64,000 nucleotides of DNA from JANLVJ01 sp031363945 (lineage in GTDB: Bacteria > Bacteroidota > Bacteroidia > Sphingobacteriales > Sphingobacteriaceae): assembly GCA_031363945.1 (NCBI GenBank), contig JANLVJ010000011.1, forward strand, positions 1-64,000, written 5' to 3'. Numbering within the stretch: position 1 is the first letter of the stretch; each line of letters opens with the position of its first letter. The notes below the pieces were generated by a model that ran no database searches, had not been told where the DNA came from, and worked only from the letters and a program-made list of their open reading frames with translations. Below, piece after piece: positions 27,499 through 36,530 of this stretch. Position numbers and translations under genes: made by a program.

Positions 27499-28437
27499 TT
27501 ATCCCCAATGAGGAGTTTCAGGTGATGCAATTGCGACATACATTTCATTCATTACCTGCATATGTGGAGTCGTTAAAACGGCTAATCCTAGCAGGGTGTA
27601 AATGATAATTGACTTGTCATCGATAAACATATATCCGGCAAAACCTCCTAAGACTATACCTGCAATGGCCAACAGGCTGTAAACGAGAATCTGTCGGGTT
27701 ATTTGATGTATAGTATATGTACCCGAGCGCTCTAGATAAACAATGATATTGCTTAGCGATGAGAGAGAATGCCACATGATAAAATAGAATGTAAAACCAA
27801 GAAGCATGGGCAGATTGTATACAATAACGACCAGTAGCATTAATTTCCATAATGTACCAGTGATCAGTCTTAACTGAGAGAGATTAAAAACAATGTACAG
27901 TAATGCTGAAGTCAGAAAGAGCAATAAAATAGCAACCTGTAGATACAGCCTATTAAGGTCAATAAAGGTCAAAATAAATGGAATATTGCCGCCTGAATAA
28001 AATAGATGATAAAGCGGTTTTACTTCATCGAAATGGTGTAGCAGGATTGCACTTAGAACAAGTAATCCGTAAGCAATCGTAAACAAATGTTTTGAGAAAT
28101 GATCTGAAGGAATTTTTTCAAGGTCGGTCTGTCCAAAATGGTAGGCTGCAAGCAATACAAAAAGGGAAATCCCAGTCAGGGGAAAAAAGTATATGATAAC
28201 CGCCGATAAAACAAGTCTAGCCAGGTAAGCAGCAAAAAATTTACTCACTGAGAATACTCTTTTTCGGTTTATTTTATTCTGTGTAGCAACCATAAGGTCG
28301 GCCGCCCCGTGCGGAATACCTAGCAAAATTATTCCACCCAAAAATAAAACAAACTGTACTGAATTAGAAAAATTAGCCAGAAAGTGCTGAAGAACCAACA
28401 AGATCAGCCCAACGAACAAAAGTATTGATTTGTGCAT
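27499..28437 (-). CDS. blh: Brp/Blh-family beta-carotene 15,15'-dioxygenase
   Basis: The 312-residue, very hydrophobic protein (about eight to ten helices) has the conserved His positions of the Brp/Blh family: LLGIPHGAADLMV, AAYHFGQTD, MWHSLSS and TTPHMQVMNEMY. These enzymes cleave beta-carotene into two retinals with an iron centre bound by membrane His residues. It lies 84 bp downstream of the rhodopsin gene on the same strand, the classic pairing in which Blh makes the chromophore. The carotenoid synthesis genes are not in this window. A strong hairpin separates the two genes. Confidence 0.93.
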   Translation of the reverse strand: MHKSILLFVGLILLVLQHFLANFSNSVQFVLFLGGIILLGIPHGAADLMVATQNKINRKRVFSVSKFFAAYLARLVLSAVIIYFFPLTGISLFVLLAAYHFGQTDLEKIPSDHFSKHLFTIAYGLLVLSAILLHHFDEVKPLYHLFYSGGNIPFILTFIDLNRLYLQVAILLLFLTSALLYIVFNLSQLRLITGTLWKLMLLVVIVYNLPMLLGFTFYFIMWHSLSSLSNIIVYLERSGTYTIHQITRQILVYSLLAIAGIVLGGFAGYMFIDDKSIIIYTLLGLAVLTTPHMQVMNEMYVAIASPETPHWG

Positions 28438-28454
28438 TTAGCCTTTAATAACAA

Positions 28455-28491
28455 CGGGCAAATGTCAGACATAGAGTCATACATTCACCCG
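28455..28491 (-). other. Intercistronic RNA hairpin between rhodopsin and blh
   Basis: On the minus strand, CGGGTGAATGT can pair with ACATTTGCCCG (11 pairs including two G-U) around a 15-base loop. It starts about 30 bases after the rhodopsin stop. There is no U-run, so it is not a classical terminator; it could attenuate blh or protect the rhodopsin mRNA 3' end. Confidence 0.5.
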
Positions 28492-28521
28492 CTAATTGAA
28501 ATTTATTTTTTAATTATACTA

Positions 28522-29289
28522 TTACCTGTTTGCGTAAGAAGGTTCTGGTGTTGGTACTCCAATAGATGGTTTATCTGATTGGGCTAATGCATAAATCACA
28601 AGACCGAAACCAATTTTGTTAATTGCATCTCCAAGATTATAAACAGCATCCAGAGATAAACCTTCCAGTACTCTTACACCAAATAATCCACCTGCGGTTC
28701 CTGCAATATAACCAAGTGGATAAATTGACCAACCTGCCAAAACAAACCAGCCTAATGCCTTATTCGCTCTTGCAACAACAGGACCTGAATTTTTAGCTAA
28801 CGTGTTAACTTCTCCAAACCATACAAGATAAACAATGTAGAAGTAAGCTACACCGCTGGCAAGCCCCCAAACCCAACTTATTGTTTCAGTGCCGTGTAAT
28901 GCTTCACCGATGTAACCAGTTGCAAGCATAAATACAGACGCAATAATCAGTTTCCAGAGAAGTCCGATTGTAGCACCAGATTTCTTGGTAATAAGGTAAA
29001 ATTCAACACACATTAGCGGTACAGTTAAAAGCCAGTCAACATACCTGAAGAAAGTAGGTGATTGTCCTGTTACCAGGTAATAATCGCGCATGTAAAAGTA
29101 ATGCACGGCTGCAATAAAAGTAATTAAACCAGAGACCAGTACAGAGGTTCTCCATTTTTTGTCTGTATTACCAACTTCAAAGAAGAAGAATACAGAAGCT
29201 CCGAGCATAGCCATGCAACCTACAAAAAATGTAAAAGCTACGTAGTTGTTGGGTGCAATTTGATGAATTTCAAGTAACATGTTATTCAT
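28522..29289 (-). CDS. Proteorhodopsin/xanthorhodopsin-type light-driven proton pump
   Basis: The 255-residue, seven-helix microbial rhodopsin has a helix C motif RYVDWLLTVPLMCVEF that gives acceptor D85, T89 and donor E96 (the DTE set of H+ pumps; D97/T101/E108 in green proteorhodopsin). H63 matches the conserved helix B His. The retinal Lys is K225 in LGDAINKIG, with D221. The colour-tuning position is Met93, as in many green-absorbing Bacteroidota pumps. In helix E, ungapped alignment puts Gly142 at the antenna-fenestration position. The first seven residues could include a second start at M4. blh lies downstream. Confidence 0.96.
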   Translation of the reverse strand: MNNMLLEIHQIAPNNYVAFTFFVGCMAMLGASVFFFFEVGNTDKKWRTSVLVSGLITFIAAVHYFYMRDYYLVTGQSPTFFRYVDWLLTVPLMCVEFYLITKKSGATIGLLWKLIIASVFMLATGYIGEALHGTETISWVWGLASGVAYFYIVYLVWFGEVNTLAKNSGPVVARANKALGWFVLAGWSIYPLGYIAGTAGGLFGVRVLEGLSLDAVYNLGDAINKIGFGLVIYALAQSDKPSIGVPTPEPSYANR

Positions 29290-29503
29290 GATTTTTTTAA
29301 GTTTTTGATTTCTGAATTAGCAATATAACTAGATAACATATCTTATGTTTAGTAATCTATGTATCAATTTAGTTTCAATAAAACAGAAAAATTAAAATCT
29401 TAAAACATCTAATATGTTACACAAATTTTATTATCAAAACTTCTATTAATTCTCAAATATTATCTAAATTTAATACTAAAAGTAAAATCAGAATCTTAGA
29501 ACA

Positions 29504-31543
29504 TTATTCCTTAAGTGCAGAAATAAGATTAATTGCATCTGCAGTATTTGTAACTGGTAATTGACATATTTTATCTTTGCAGACATAAATCTGATCATAA
29601 AGAAAGCCATTTTTACCTTCAAATAGGGGTAATTTATTGCCATTCTTACTTTCAACTAACACAATGGTGAATGGTAAATAGAAATCTCTAAAACCGGCTG
29701 CTATTTTTTCAGCATTTGGCCCGCAAACCGCTATCTCTGTAAGCCCTTGTCCTGCTTCAAGCATAAGCAGACTCCAGTTTGAAAACGAGGGAGCATAAGA
29801 TGCCATCTGCGTTTTAACAGCCTCTAACATCCTGATTGCATAATCAATATAGGTATCGTTCGCAAAATAAGAACCCAGATGATATAAAACCCTGGCCCCG
29901 ACAGATGAGGAAGATGGAATAACGGTATCAAATACCTCCTGCTTTCTTGCTATCAGTGTTTCTTCAGCAGACGTATAGTAAAACATCCCGCTCTGCGGAT
30001 CATAAAAATCTTGCAACGCCCTGATCATCAATTTTTCTGAAGTGAATAGCCATTTTTCATCATAAGTAGCCTTGTAAAGTGCAAGACATGCATCTGCTGT
30101 AAACACGTAGTCATCTAAAAAAGCAGGGATCTTTACTTTACCATCTTTACAGGTACGGTATAACTGGTCATGAGAAATAAAATTTTCAAGCAGAAAATTC
30201 ATATTTAACACTGATAATGTCAGATATTCAGGGGCTGAAAAAGTAATATAGGCATCAGCATATGCTTTGATCATAAGCGCATTCCAGGATGCAAGCATTT
30301 TATCATCAAGTCCTGGTCTTATCCTGGTGGCACGGTGAATCATTAGTCTGGTTTTACATCGGTTCAGCAGAACAGAAAATTCATGTTCAGTGAGTCCGAT
30401 TTTTGCTGCAAGTCCCATTTCATGTCCCTCACGAAAAAGAATATTTGTTGATTCCCAGTTGCCTGCATCTTTTATGTGAAACACAGTTTTGATCAGATCT
30501 GCATCACTGCCAAGTAAGGAATTAATTTCCTGACCAAACCAGGTATAAAATTTTCCTTCAATACCCTCGCTATCTGCATCTAGGGCAGCATAAAACCCGC
30601 CTTCAGGGGCACTTAGCTCAAACTTCACAAACTTCAGGCTTTCGTAAACGACCTGTTTGTAAAGCACAAGTCCTGTTCGTTGCCAGGCTTCGGCGTATAA
30701 ACTGATCAACTGGGCATTATCATAAAGCATTTTCTCAAAATGAGGCGCAAACCAGATCGCATCGGTAGAATACCTTGAAAAGCCTCCACCTAACTGATCG
30801 TAAATGCCCCCGTATGCCATTTTATGTAAGGTTAGGTCAACCATCTGCATCAAGTCATCATCTGCTTTTAGATATGCCTTACGCATCAAAAAAACCCAGC
30901 TGCCAGGAAGAGGAAATTTAGGAGCGCCCCCAAACCCTCCATTGACCTTATCAATATGACGCATCCAAATACCATCAAGCTTTTTTTGAAAGCCCAGGTA
31001 TTCTTCTCGCGCTATTTGCTCTTGAATCACTGGAGATGAAAAAGAACCATTTTCATTGATCCCGGCAGTTAGCTTGGAAGCATACTCGATTGCTTCATCT
31101 GGTGTATTTTGCCAAAAATCTGCAAGGTTCTGTAATAATGCCATCCAGTCGTTCTTCCTGAAATAGGTACCCCCGTAAATAGGCCGTTGATCAGGCAAAC
31201 AGATACAATTAAGGGGCCATCCCCCCTGCCCTGTCATCAGTTGTAAGGCATCCATATAAACCTGATCTATGTCAGGGCGCTCTTCCCGATCAATTTTAAT
31301 GCAAATAAAATGGGTATTCATGAGTTCTGCTACTGCTTTATCTTCAAATGACTCATGTTCCATGACATGGCACCAGTGACAGGCTGAATAACCTATGCTT
31401 ACTAAAAGCAGCCTATTAGTCTTTTTGGCAAGTTCAAGTGCCTCACTGCCCCAAGGTAACCAGTTTACTGGGTTATGGGCATGCTGCAGCAGGTAGGGCG
31501 AAGTTTCATGTATAAGGGAATTCGTTTTTTCAGTCAAGGACAT
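29504..31543 (-). CDS. YyaL/SPATA20-like thioredoxin-domain protein
   Basis: The 679-residue protein starts with the conserved LIHETSPYLLQHAHNPVNWLPW, then a thioredoxin-like domain with CHWC (C55, C58) and DREERPDID, followed by a large (alpha/alpha)6 glycoside-hydrolase-like domain (for example GGGFSRYSTD and HFEKMLYDNAQL). Length matches the DUF255/YyaL family (about 670-690). The biochemical role is unknown. It is followed on the minus strand by the rhodopsin gene after a 214 bp AT-rich gap. Confidence 0.9.
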   Translation of the reverse strand: MSLTEKTNSLIHETSPYLLQHAHNPVNWLPWGSEALELAKKTNRLLLVSIGYSACHWCHVMEHESFEDKAVAELMNTHFICIKIDREERPDIDQVYMDALQLMTGQGGWPLNCICLPDQRPIYGGTYFRKNDWMALLQNLADFWQNTPDEAIEYASKLTAGINENGSFSSPVIQEQIAREEYLGFQKKLDGIWMRHIDKVNGGFGGAPKFPLPGSWVFLMRKAYLKADDDLMQMVDLTLHKMAYGGIYDQLGGGFSRYSTDAIWFAPHFEKMLYDNAQLISLYAEAWQRTGLVLYKQVVYESLKFVKFELSAPEGGFYAALDADSEGIEGKFYTWFGQEINSLLGSDADLIKTVFHIKDAGNWESTNILFREGHEMGLAAKIGLTEHEFSVLLNRCKTRLMIHRATRIRPGLDDKMLASWNALMIKAYADAYITFSAPEYLTLSVLNMNFLLENFISHDQLYRTCKDGKVKIPAFLDDYVFTADACLALYKATYDEKWLFTSEKLMIRALQDFYDPQSGMFYYTSAEETLIARKQEVFDTVIPSSSSVGARVLYHLGSYFANDTYIDYAIRMLEAVKTQMASYAPSFSNWSLLMLEAGQGLTEIAVCGPNAEKIAAGFRDFYLPFTIVLVESKNGNKLPLFEGKNGFLYDQIYVCKDKICQLPVTNTADAINLISALKE

Positions 31544-31570
31544 ATAATAAGGTATGCGAATGCATGAGCA

Positions 31571-31987
31571 TTAAAGCTGCCTGATACTTTCTTCAAGCCG
31601 CCTGATTTCTGCATCCCGTGCGAGGTAGTAATTTTTTAAATCGTTTTCCTGAAGATACCTGAGAATAACCAAGGCTTGTTTATAATGGACCTGAGCGGCC
31701 TTTGGCTCTGATTTTAAGATTTCAAGATCACCAAGAGCTGACAAACAGGTAGCTGTTGAGGCAAAAATAGCCATATTCATACCTGCAGTTTCTTTGAGTT
31801 TATTTACCAACCCCGAATAAGGCACATCGGCTAAAAGAGTCAGATCAATATTCAGATGTTGCTGGCTAACCTGTTTAAGTACCTTAATCCCGTCTTCATA
31901 GAGTCCCTTAGCTTTAAAGCCGGTAATTAATGCAATAGCTCTTGCCATTGCATCAATTGATTTACCGATATAATCTCTGGATAACAT
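31571..31987 (-). CDS. Small helical protein of unknown function
   Basis: A 138-residue, all-helical protein starting MLSRDYIGKSIDAMARAIALITGF. The C-terminal half (ALGDLEILKSEPKAAQVHYKQALVILRYLQE) looks like one TPR-type hairpin. The N-terminus faintly resembles DUF6483 proteins of Firmicutes, but this is a weak impression. No signal peptide or membrane helix. It starts 10 bp after the M20 dipeptidase and 27 bp before the YyaL-like gene, so it is part of that operon. Confidence 0.6.
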   Translation of the reverse strand: MLSRDYIGKSIDAMARAIALITGFKAKGLYEDGIKVLKQVSQQHLNIDLTLLADVPYSGLVNKLKETAGMNMAIFASTATCLSALGDLEILKSEPKAAQVHYKQALVILRYLQENDLKNYYLARDAEIRRLEESIRQL

Positions 31988-31997
31988 TCAGTTTAAA

Positions 31998-33377
31998 TCA
32001 ATTAGGAGTTTCAGCATAATACTTATAGAAAAGTGGAATGGTCTCAATTCCTTTATAAAAATTAAAAAGCCCGTAATGCTCATTTGGTGAATGTATGGCA
32101 TCTGAATCAAGCCCAAAACCAAGTAATATTGAATTGATATTCAGTTCACGCTGAAAAAGTGCTACAACAGGAATACTGCCCCCGCTTCTCTGTGGTAATG
32201 CTGGTTTTCCAAAAGTTTCTGCCATTGCTTTGGCAGCTGCAAGGTAGGCCTTGGAATCAGTTGGTGTTATACAAGCCTCTCCTCCGTGATGTTCTTTGAC
32301 TTTGACTGTTACTCCGGCAGGAGTAATACTTTCAAAATGCTTTTTAAACAGTGAACTAATAGATGCTGATATCTGCCCTGGTACCAGTCTCATTGAAATC
32401 TTGGCAAAAGCTTTAGAAGGTAAAACCGTTTTAGCCCCTTCACCCGTGTATCCACCCCAGATACCATTAACATCTAGAGTTGGCCTGATAGAAGTTCGTT
32501 CATTTACTGAAAAACCCTTTTCTCCTGAAACATCAGCTATATCAAGGTCAGCCTCGTACTTTTTCAAGTCAAAAGGAGCTTTGGCCATTTCTGCACGTTC
32601 AGCCAGGCTTACTTCCTGGACATGATCATAAAAGCCAGGAATGGTTATGCGACCATCATGGTCAGTTAAAGAGGCAATCATAGTACACAGGGCATTAATT
32701 GGGTTTGTAACTGCTCCCCCATAAACACCTGAATGCAAATCACGATTGGGACCAGTAACTTCCACTTCCATATAACTCAGTCCTCTCAGGCCTGTATTAA
32801 TAGAAGGAATATCATTAGCAATCATGCTGGTATCAGAAATTAGCACCACATCTGCAGCGAGTAAAGCTGTATTTGATTTGACAAAAGTTTCAAGATTTGA
32901 TGACCCTATTTCCTCTTCACCTTCAATCATGAACTTGATATTACAGGGTAATTCACCAAGTCGATTCATCAGTTCAAAGGCCTTTATGTGCATAAACATC
33001 TGACCTTTATCATCACATGAACCCCTGGCATAAATCTTTTCATCTTTAATGACTGGTTCAAAAGGCGGAGAATGCCATAAATCAAGGGGATCTGCAGGTT
33101 GAACATCATAATGACCATAAACTAATACCGTTGGTTTTGAACGATCTGTGATTTTATCTCCGTAAACAATGGGATTGCCTGCTGTAGGATATAGACTGAT
33201 ATTTTCTGCACCTGATTCTTTTAATTTCAAGGCAATCAGTTCTGCCGCTTTTAACAGATCGCCCTGATGCTTAGGATCAGCGCTGACAGATGGAATACGC
33301 AGTAACTCGAAAAGTTCATCGAGGAAGCGCTGTTTATTATAAAATATTTCCTGCTGGATATTGGTAAGTGAAAGCAT
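31998..33377 (-). CDS. M20-family dipeptidase
   Basis: The 459-residue protein has the M20 zinc motifs VLVYGHYDVQPADP, ARGSCDDKGQM, IEGEEEIGSSN (general base Glu-Glu), an inserted dimerisation domain and a late His in DAIHSPNEHYG. It resembles the cytosolic dipeptidases (CNDP-like) that cleave a broad range of dipeptides. Its leader carries a perfect 10-bp inverted repeat. It appears to be the first gene of a three-gene operon ending in the YyaL-like protein. Confidence 0.9.
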   Translation of the reverse strand: MLSLTNIQQEIFYNKQRFLDELFELLRIPSVSADPKHQGDLLKAAELIALKLKESGAENISLYPTAGNPIVYGDKITDRSKPTVLVYGHYDVQPADPLDLWHSPPFEPVIKDEKIYARGSCDDKGQMFMHIKAFELMNRLGELPCNIKFMIEGEEEIGSSNLETFVKSNTALLAADVVLISDTSMIANDIPSINTGLRGLSYMEVEVTGPNRDLHSGVYGGAVTNPINALCTMIASLTDHDGRITIPGFYDHVQEVSLAERAEMAKAPFDLKKYEADLDIADVSGEKGFSVNERTSIRPTLDVNGIWGGYTGEGAKTVLPSKAFAKISMRLVPGQISASISSLFKKHFESITPAGVTVKVKEHHGGEACITPTDSKAYLAAAKAMAETFGKPALPQRSGGSIPVVALFQRELNINSILLGFGLDSDAIHSPNEHYGLFNFYKGIETIPLFYKYYAETPN

Positions 33378-33402
33378 GTTTTTGTATTAATTTTAGACAC
33401 CA

Positions 33403-33426
33403 CCCATGAATAGAATTATTCATGGG
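33403..33426 (-). promoter_or_regulatory. Perfect 10-bp inverted repeat in the M20 dipeptidase leader
   Basis: CCCATGAATA and TATTCATGGG flank a 4-base loop, ending 26 bases upstream of the dipeptidase ATG. It may be a DNA operator or an RNA hairpin in the 5' leader. Confidence 0.55.
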
Positions 33427-33458
33427 GCAGAATGATCAGAATGAAGGCTAATTTTTCT

Positions 33459-33487
33459 CAAAAAATACGGTCATCCTCTCAAAACAA
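33459..33487 (-). promoter_or_regulatory. Candidate promoter for the M20 dipeptidase operon
   Basis: On the minus strand there is TTG, then 17 bases, then TATTTTTTG, close to the Bacteroidota TTG/TAnnTTTG pattern but with one extra base in the -7 element and a short spacer. It would start transcription just before the inverted repeat at 33403-33426. Confidence 0.3.
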
Positions 33488-33594
33488 ATTAAACCTTTAT
33501 CGGGCTATAAAACGAAACCTGTTTTAATTAATTCAAATCGAAAAACTGAGTGCTGCCCCTGAATGCTGCTGTACCTATAAATGAAGAAAAATGG

Positions 33595-34866
33595 CTAGTC
33601 ACGACGGGTTCTGGTACTTGCAAACCGGCTTGGTGCATGTGGGCGCCCACTCAGGTTTGCACCACCACCACCGCGGGATCCTTTTGGAGCACCTGGTTTT
33701 TTCTTTTTCATTGGTGAATAAGGTGGCATTACAAGGTGAAAGGGTTGGTTTTCGACTACCTCTATATCAAGGCCTGTAAGTTTTACAATATCATGCAGGT
33801 ATTCTTGTTCTTCCTGGTCACAGAACGAAAAAGCAACACCACTGGCTCCGGCTCTTCCTGTTCTACCAATACGGTGAACATAGGTTTCAGGTACATTTGG
33901 CAGTTCGTAATTCACGACATGCGACAAATTATCAACGTCAATACCGCGTGCAGCTATATCTGTAGCCACAAGTACACGGCAAACACCAGCTTTGAAATTT
34001 GCAAGCGCTTTTTGACGGGCAGCCTGGCTTTTATTACCGTGAATAGCTTCAGCCTTAATGTTTGCTTTTGTAAGTTCTTTTACAAGACGATCAGCACCAT
34101 GCTTGGTACGTGTAAACACCAGTGCGCTGGTAATATTTTTATCTGCCAGTAAATGAACCAGGAGATTTCTTTTATTTTTCTGATCTACAAAATAAAGCGC
34201 CTGTTTGACTTTTTCTGCTGTTGATGATACAGGGCTTACTTCAACACGCTGAGGGTTTGATAAGATTGTGTCTGCAAGTCTTGAAATTTCAGGAGGCATT
34301 GTTGCAGAAAAGAATAAAGTCTGACGTTTTTGCGGTAGTTTTTGAATAATTTTCTTGACATCATTTAGAAATCCCATATCAAGCATACGGTCAGCTTCAT
34401 CAAGTACAAAATGACGCACATGTTCAAGGTGTACAAAACGCTGGTTCATTAGATCGAGTAAACGACCAGGTGTTGCCGTTAGAATATCTATTCCGTACTG
34501 AAGAATGGTTGTTTGTTTGTGCTGTGACACACCACCAAATATGACAGAATGCCTTAAGCCTGTATGTTTGCCATATGCTCCAAAACTTTCATCAATTTGA
34601 ATTGCCAGTTCACGGGTAGGGGTAAGTATTAGCGCACGGATAGGTCTGTTAACCTTAGCTGGGGGGCCCTGATTGCAAAGTAACTGTAGTACGGGAATAG
34701 CAAAAGCTGCCGTTTTACCGGTTCCGGTTTGGGCACAGCCCAACAGGTCATTTCCCCTTAGTATACCAGGGATTGATTCCGCTTGAATTGGAGTAGGATT
34801 TTCATATCCTTCATGCTGAAGTGCCCTTAAAATAGGCTCAATCAGGTTTAACTGTTCGAAAGTCAA
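33595..34866 (-). CDS. DEAD-box ATP-dependent RNA helicase
   Basis: The 423-residue protein has a Q motif (NPTPIQAE), motif I AQTGTGKT (45-52), motif II DEAD, motif III SAT, and the C-terminal motifs TDIAARGIDV and HRIGRTGRAG. A basic Gly/Arg/Ser-rich tail (from about residue 390, KKKKPGAPKGSRGGGG) fits RhlE-like helicases that bind RNA nonspecifically. Only a TTG start fits (34866). The 5' leader forms a strong hairpin, suggesting control by temperature or by its own activity. Confidence 0.92.
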   Translation of the reverse strand: MTFEQLNLIEPILRALQHEGYENPTPIQAESIPGILRGNDLLGCAQTGTGKTAAFAIPVLQLLCNQGPPAKVNRPIRALILTPTRELAIQIDESFGAYGKHTGLRHSVIFGGVSQHKQTTILQYGIDILTATPGRLLDLMNQRFVHLEHVRHFVLDEADRMLDMGFLNDVKKIIQKLPQKRQTLFFSATMPPEISRLADTILSNPQRVEVSPVSSTAEKVKQALYFVDQKNKRNLLVHLLADKNITSALVFTRTKHGADRLVKELTKANIKAEAIHGNKSQAARQKALANFKAGVCRVLVATDIAARGIDVDNLSHVVNYELPNVPETYVHRIGRTGRAGASGVAFSFCDQEEQEYLHDIVKLTGLDIEVVENQPFHLVMPPYSPMKKKKPGAPKGSRGGGGANLSGRPHAPSRFASTRTRRD

Positions 34867-34920
34867 ATGAGTTGTATTAAGTTTTAAAAACCAGGTCCCA
34901 ATATGGGCGCAATGGTTACT

Positions 34921-34958
34921 ATCCGGCCCGGATGACTGAACTTTTCAGACGGCCGGAT
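34921..34958 (-). promoter_or_regulatory. Two-tier hairpin in the 5' leader of the DEAD-box helicase gene
   Basis: ATCCGGCC pairs with GGCCGGAT (8 perfect bp), and inside the loop CTGAA pairs with TTCAG around a 3-base loop. It ends 55 bases upstream of the TTG start and lacks a U-run, so it is more likely a leader structure than a terminator. Confidence 0.55.
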
Positions 34959-35162
34959 TAAATAAGAAGAAATGTTAACACTCTAAAAGTATGTATTATT
35001 TTCGGTATGCTTTCGGTATCTCCAGATTCTTTTGTGAACATATTTTTTTTATAGAAGTTCCGATACAAGTTGTTTGCTTTTTTTTGTCACTTCAGGTCTT
35101 CACAGAGTTGCCTGCCATGAGTATATGTCTTGAGTAAAATGGCACAGTCTGAGATAGATACT

Positions 35163-36530
35163 TTATTTCAGCGTTTTATCACCAGTCAGGGACTGCATGA
35201 TCACAGAAAAGATATCGCTTGCCTGAATCAGTTCTTCGGTTTGCCTGACTGAACTGATTAAGACAGGTCTTGCTGTATTGCCGTCAGGAATATGGCCATG
35301 AGACCCTTTGATCAGATCAGAATTCAGGGGAATAACGTTCATTACATACCTGAAGCCTAATTTTTTTTGCAAAAGTTTAAAAACTGCCTTGACTTTTGAA
35401 GACATGAACATTTCTACCGGATCATAGCCTGGCTTTTTAAAGATATCAACTGTTCGGGCGTAATCTGGAGCAAGGGAATCATCAAGCCAGAAATAATAGC
35501 TAAACCAGGCATTACTTGCCGACACTAGCACTAAATCTCCTGATCGCTCGTGACAGATACCATAAGGCTGCTGCTGCTGTTTATCGAGTACCAGCGCTAT
35601 ATTTTTATCAAAAGAAAACAAGGCTTTCAGCGTAGCAAGAACTGATTTATCATTGACATAAATATGGGCAATCTGATGATCAGCTACCGCAAAAGCCCGG
35701 GATGCACCAGCATCTAAAAGCTCAAGACCTCTTTCATTGCGTATGCCGAGGTAGCCTGCATTTCTTAGAACTCTATTCGGATATACCACTTTATTTACGG
35801 GTGTAACCGCGTATTCTGATAATATGATTATTTCTGCCTGCCTGGATTCATAGAAAAGTACAAGTTTTTCTACCTCCCTATCGATTGCCCGAAGATCGCT
35901 TGCAATCAGTGGTAAATCAGGCCCATACTTTTGAAGACAGTAATCAAGATGCGGCAAATAGATAAGTGTAAGGGTCGGATTGTGTTTTTTTTCTGTCAGA
36001 ATTGAGGCATCCACTATCCAGGTGCTTGAAGCAATACCTGCCCCAGGGCCCCAGAATTGAAAAAGCGGAAATACACCTAGTTCCTGCTGTAAAAAATCTC
36101 TAAGATCAGCTGGCTGGGTATAACAGTCAGGCATTTTTCGACCATCAGCCAAATAATTTGGCCGTGGTGTTACTGAATACTCAACTGATGAATACATATT
36201 ATACCACCAGAATAAATTAGCGCAGGTAAATTCAGAATCAATACTTTTTGCCAGTTCCCAGATTTTTTGTACCTGCACAAGCTGATTTGATTGTTTCCAA
36301 AACTTAATATCACATTCCTGGTGATCATACCAGCCATTACCAACTATACCATGCGCGGTGGGTAATTTACCTGTCAGATAGGTTGATTGGGCCGTAGTAG
36401 TCAGGGCCGGAAACACCGGCTGTATATTTGTAATGTTTTTGTGTTTTATATAGGATGATAAAAAAGGTGTATGCTCTCCAATTAAACCAGCAGTTAAACC
36501 TACAACATCTAAGACAACAGTTTTATTCAT
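35163..36530 (-). CDS. eboF: EboF: alkaline phosphatase/nucleotide pyrophosphatase-family protein
   Basis: The 455-residue protein belongs to the nucleotide pyrophosphatase/phosphodiesterase (alkaline phosphatase superfamily) fold: the nucleophile region FPALTTTAQSTYLTGKLPTAHGIVGNGW (the Thr cluster around residues 45-50), and metal-binding DHQIAHIYV and GSHGHIPD. No signal peptide is visible, so it is probably cytoplasmic. It is the last gene of the ebo cluster and overlaps eboE by 8 bp. Its substrate is unknown. Confidence 0.88.
   Translation of the reverse strand: MNKTVVLDVVGLTAGLIGEHTPFLSSYIKHKNITNIQPVFPALTTTAQSTYLTGKLPTAHGIVGNGWYDHQECDIKFWKQSNQLVQVQKIWELAKSIDSEFTCANLFWWYNMYSSVEYSVTPRPNYLADGRKMPDCYTQPADLRDFLQQELGVFPLFQFWGPGAGIASSTWIVDASILTEKKHNPTLTLIYLPHLDYCLQKYGPDLPLIASDLRAIDREVEKLVLFYESRQAEIIILSEYAVTPVNKVVYPNRVLRNAGYLGIRNERGLELLDAGASRAFAVADHQIAHIYVNDKSVLATLKALFSFDKNIALVLDKQQQQPYGICHERSGDLVLVSASNAWFSYYFWLDDSLAPDYARTVDIFKKPGYDPVEMFMSSKVKAVFKLLQKKLGFRYVMNVIPLNSDLIKGSHGHIPDGNTARPVLISSVRQTEELIQASDIFSVIMQSLTGDKTLK

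Noticed and set aside
32296..32625. 109-codon plus-strand ORF inside the M20 dipeptidase gene
   Set aside because: It is antisense to a clearly coding gene, has no recognisable motif and starts within the coding frame of the dipeptidase.
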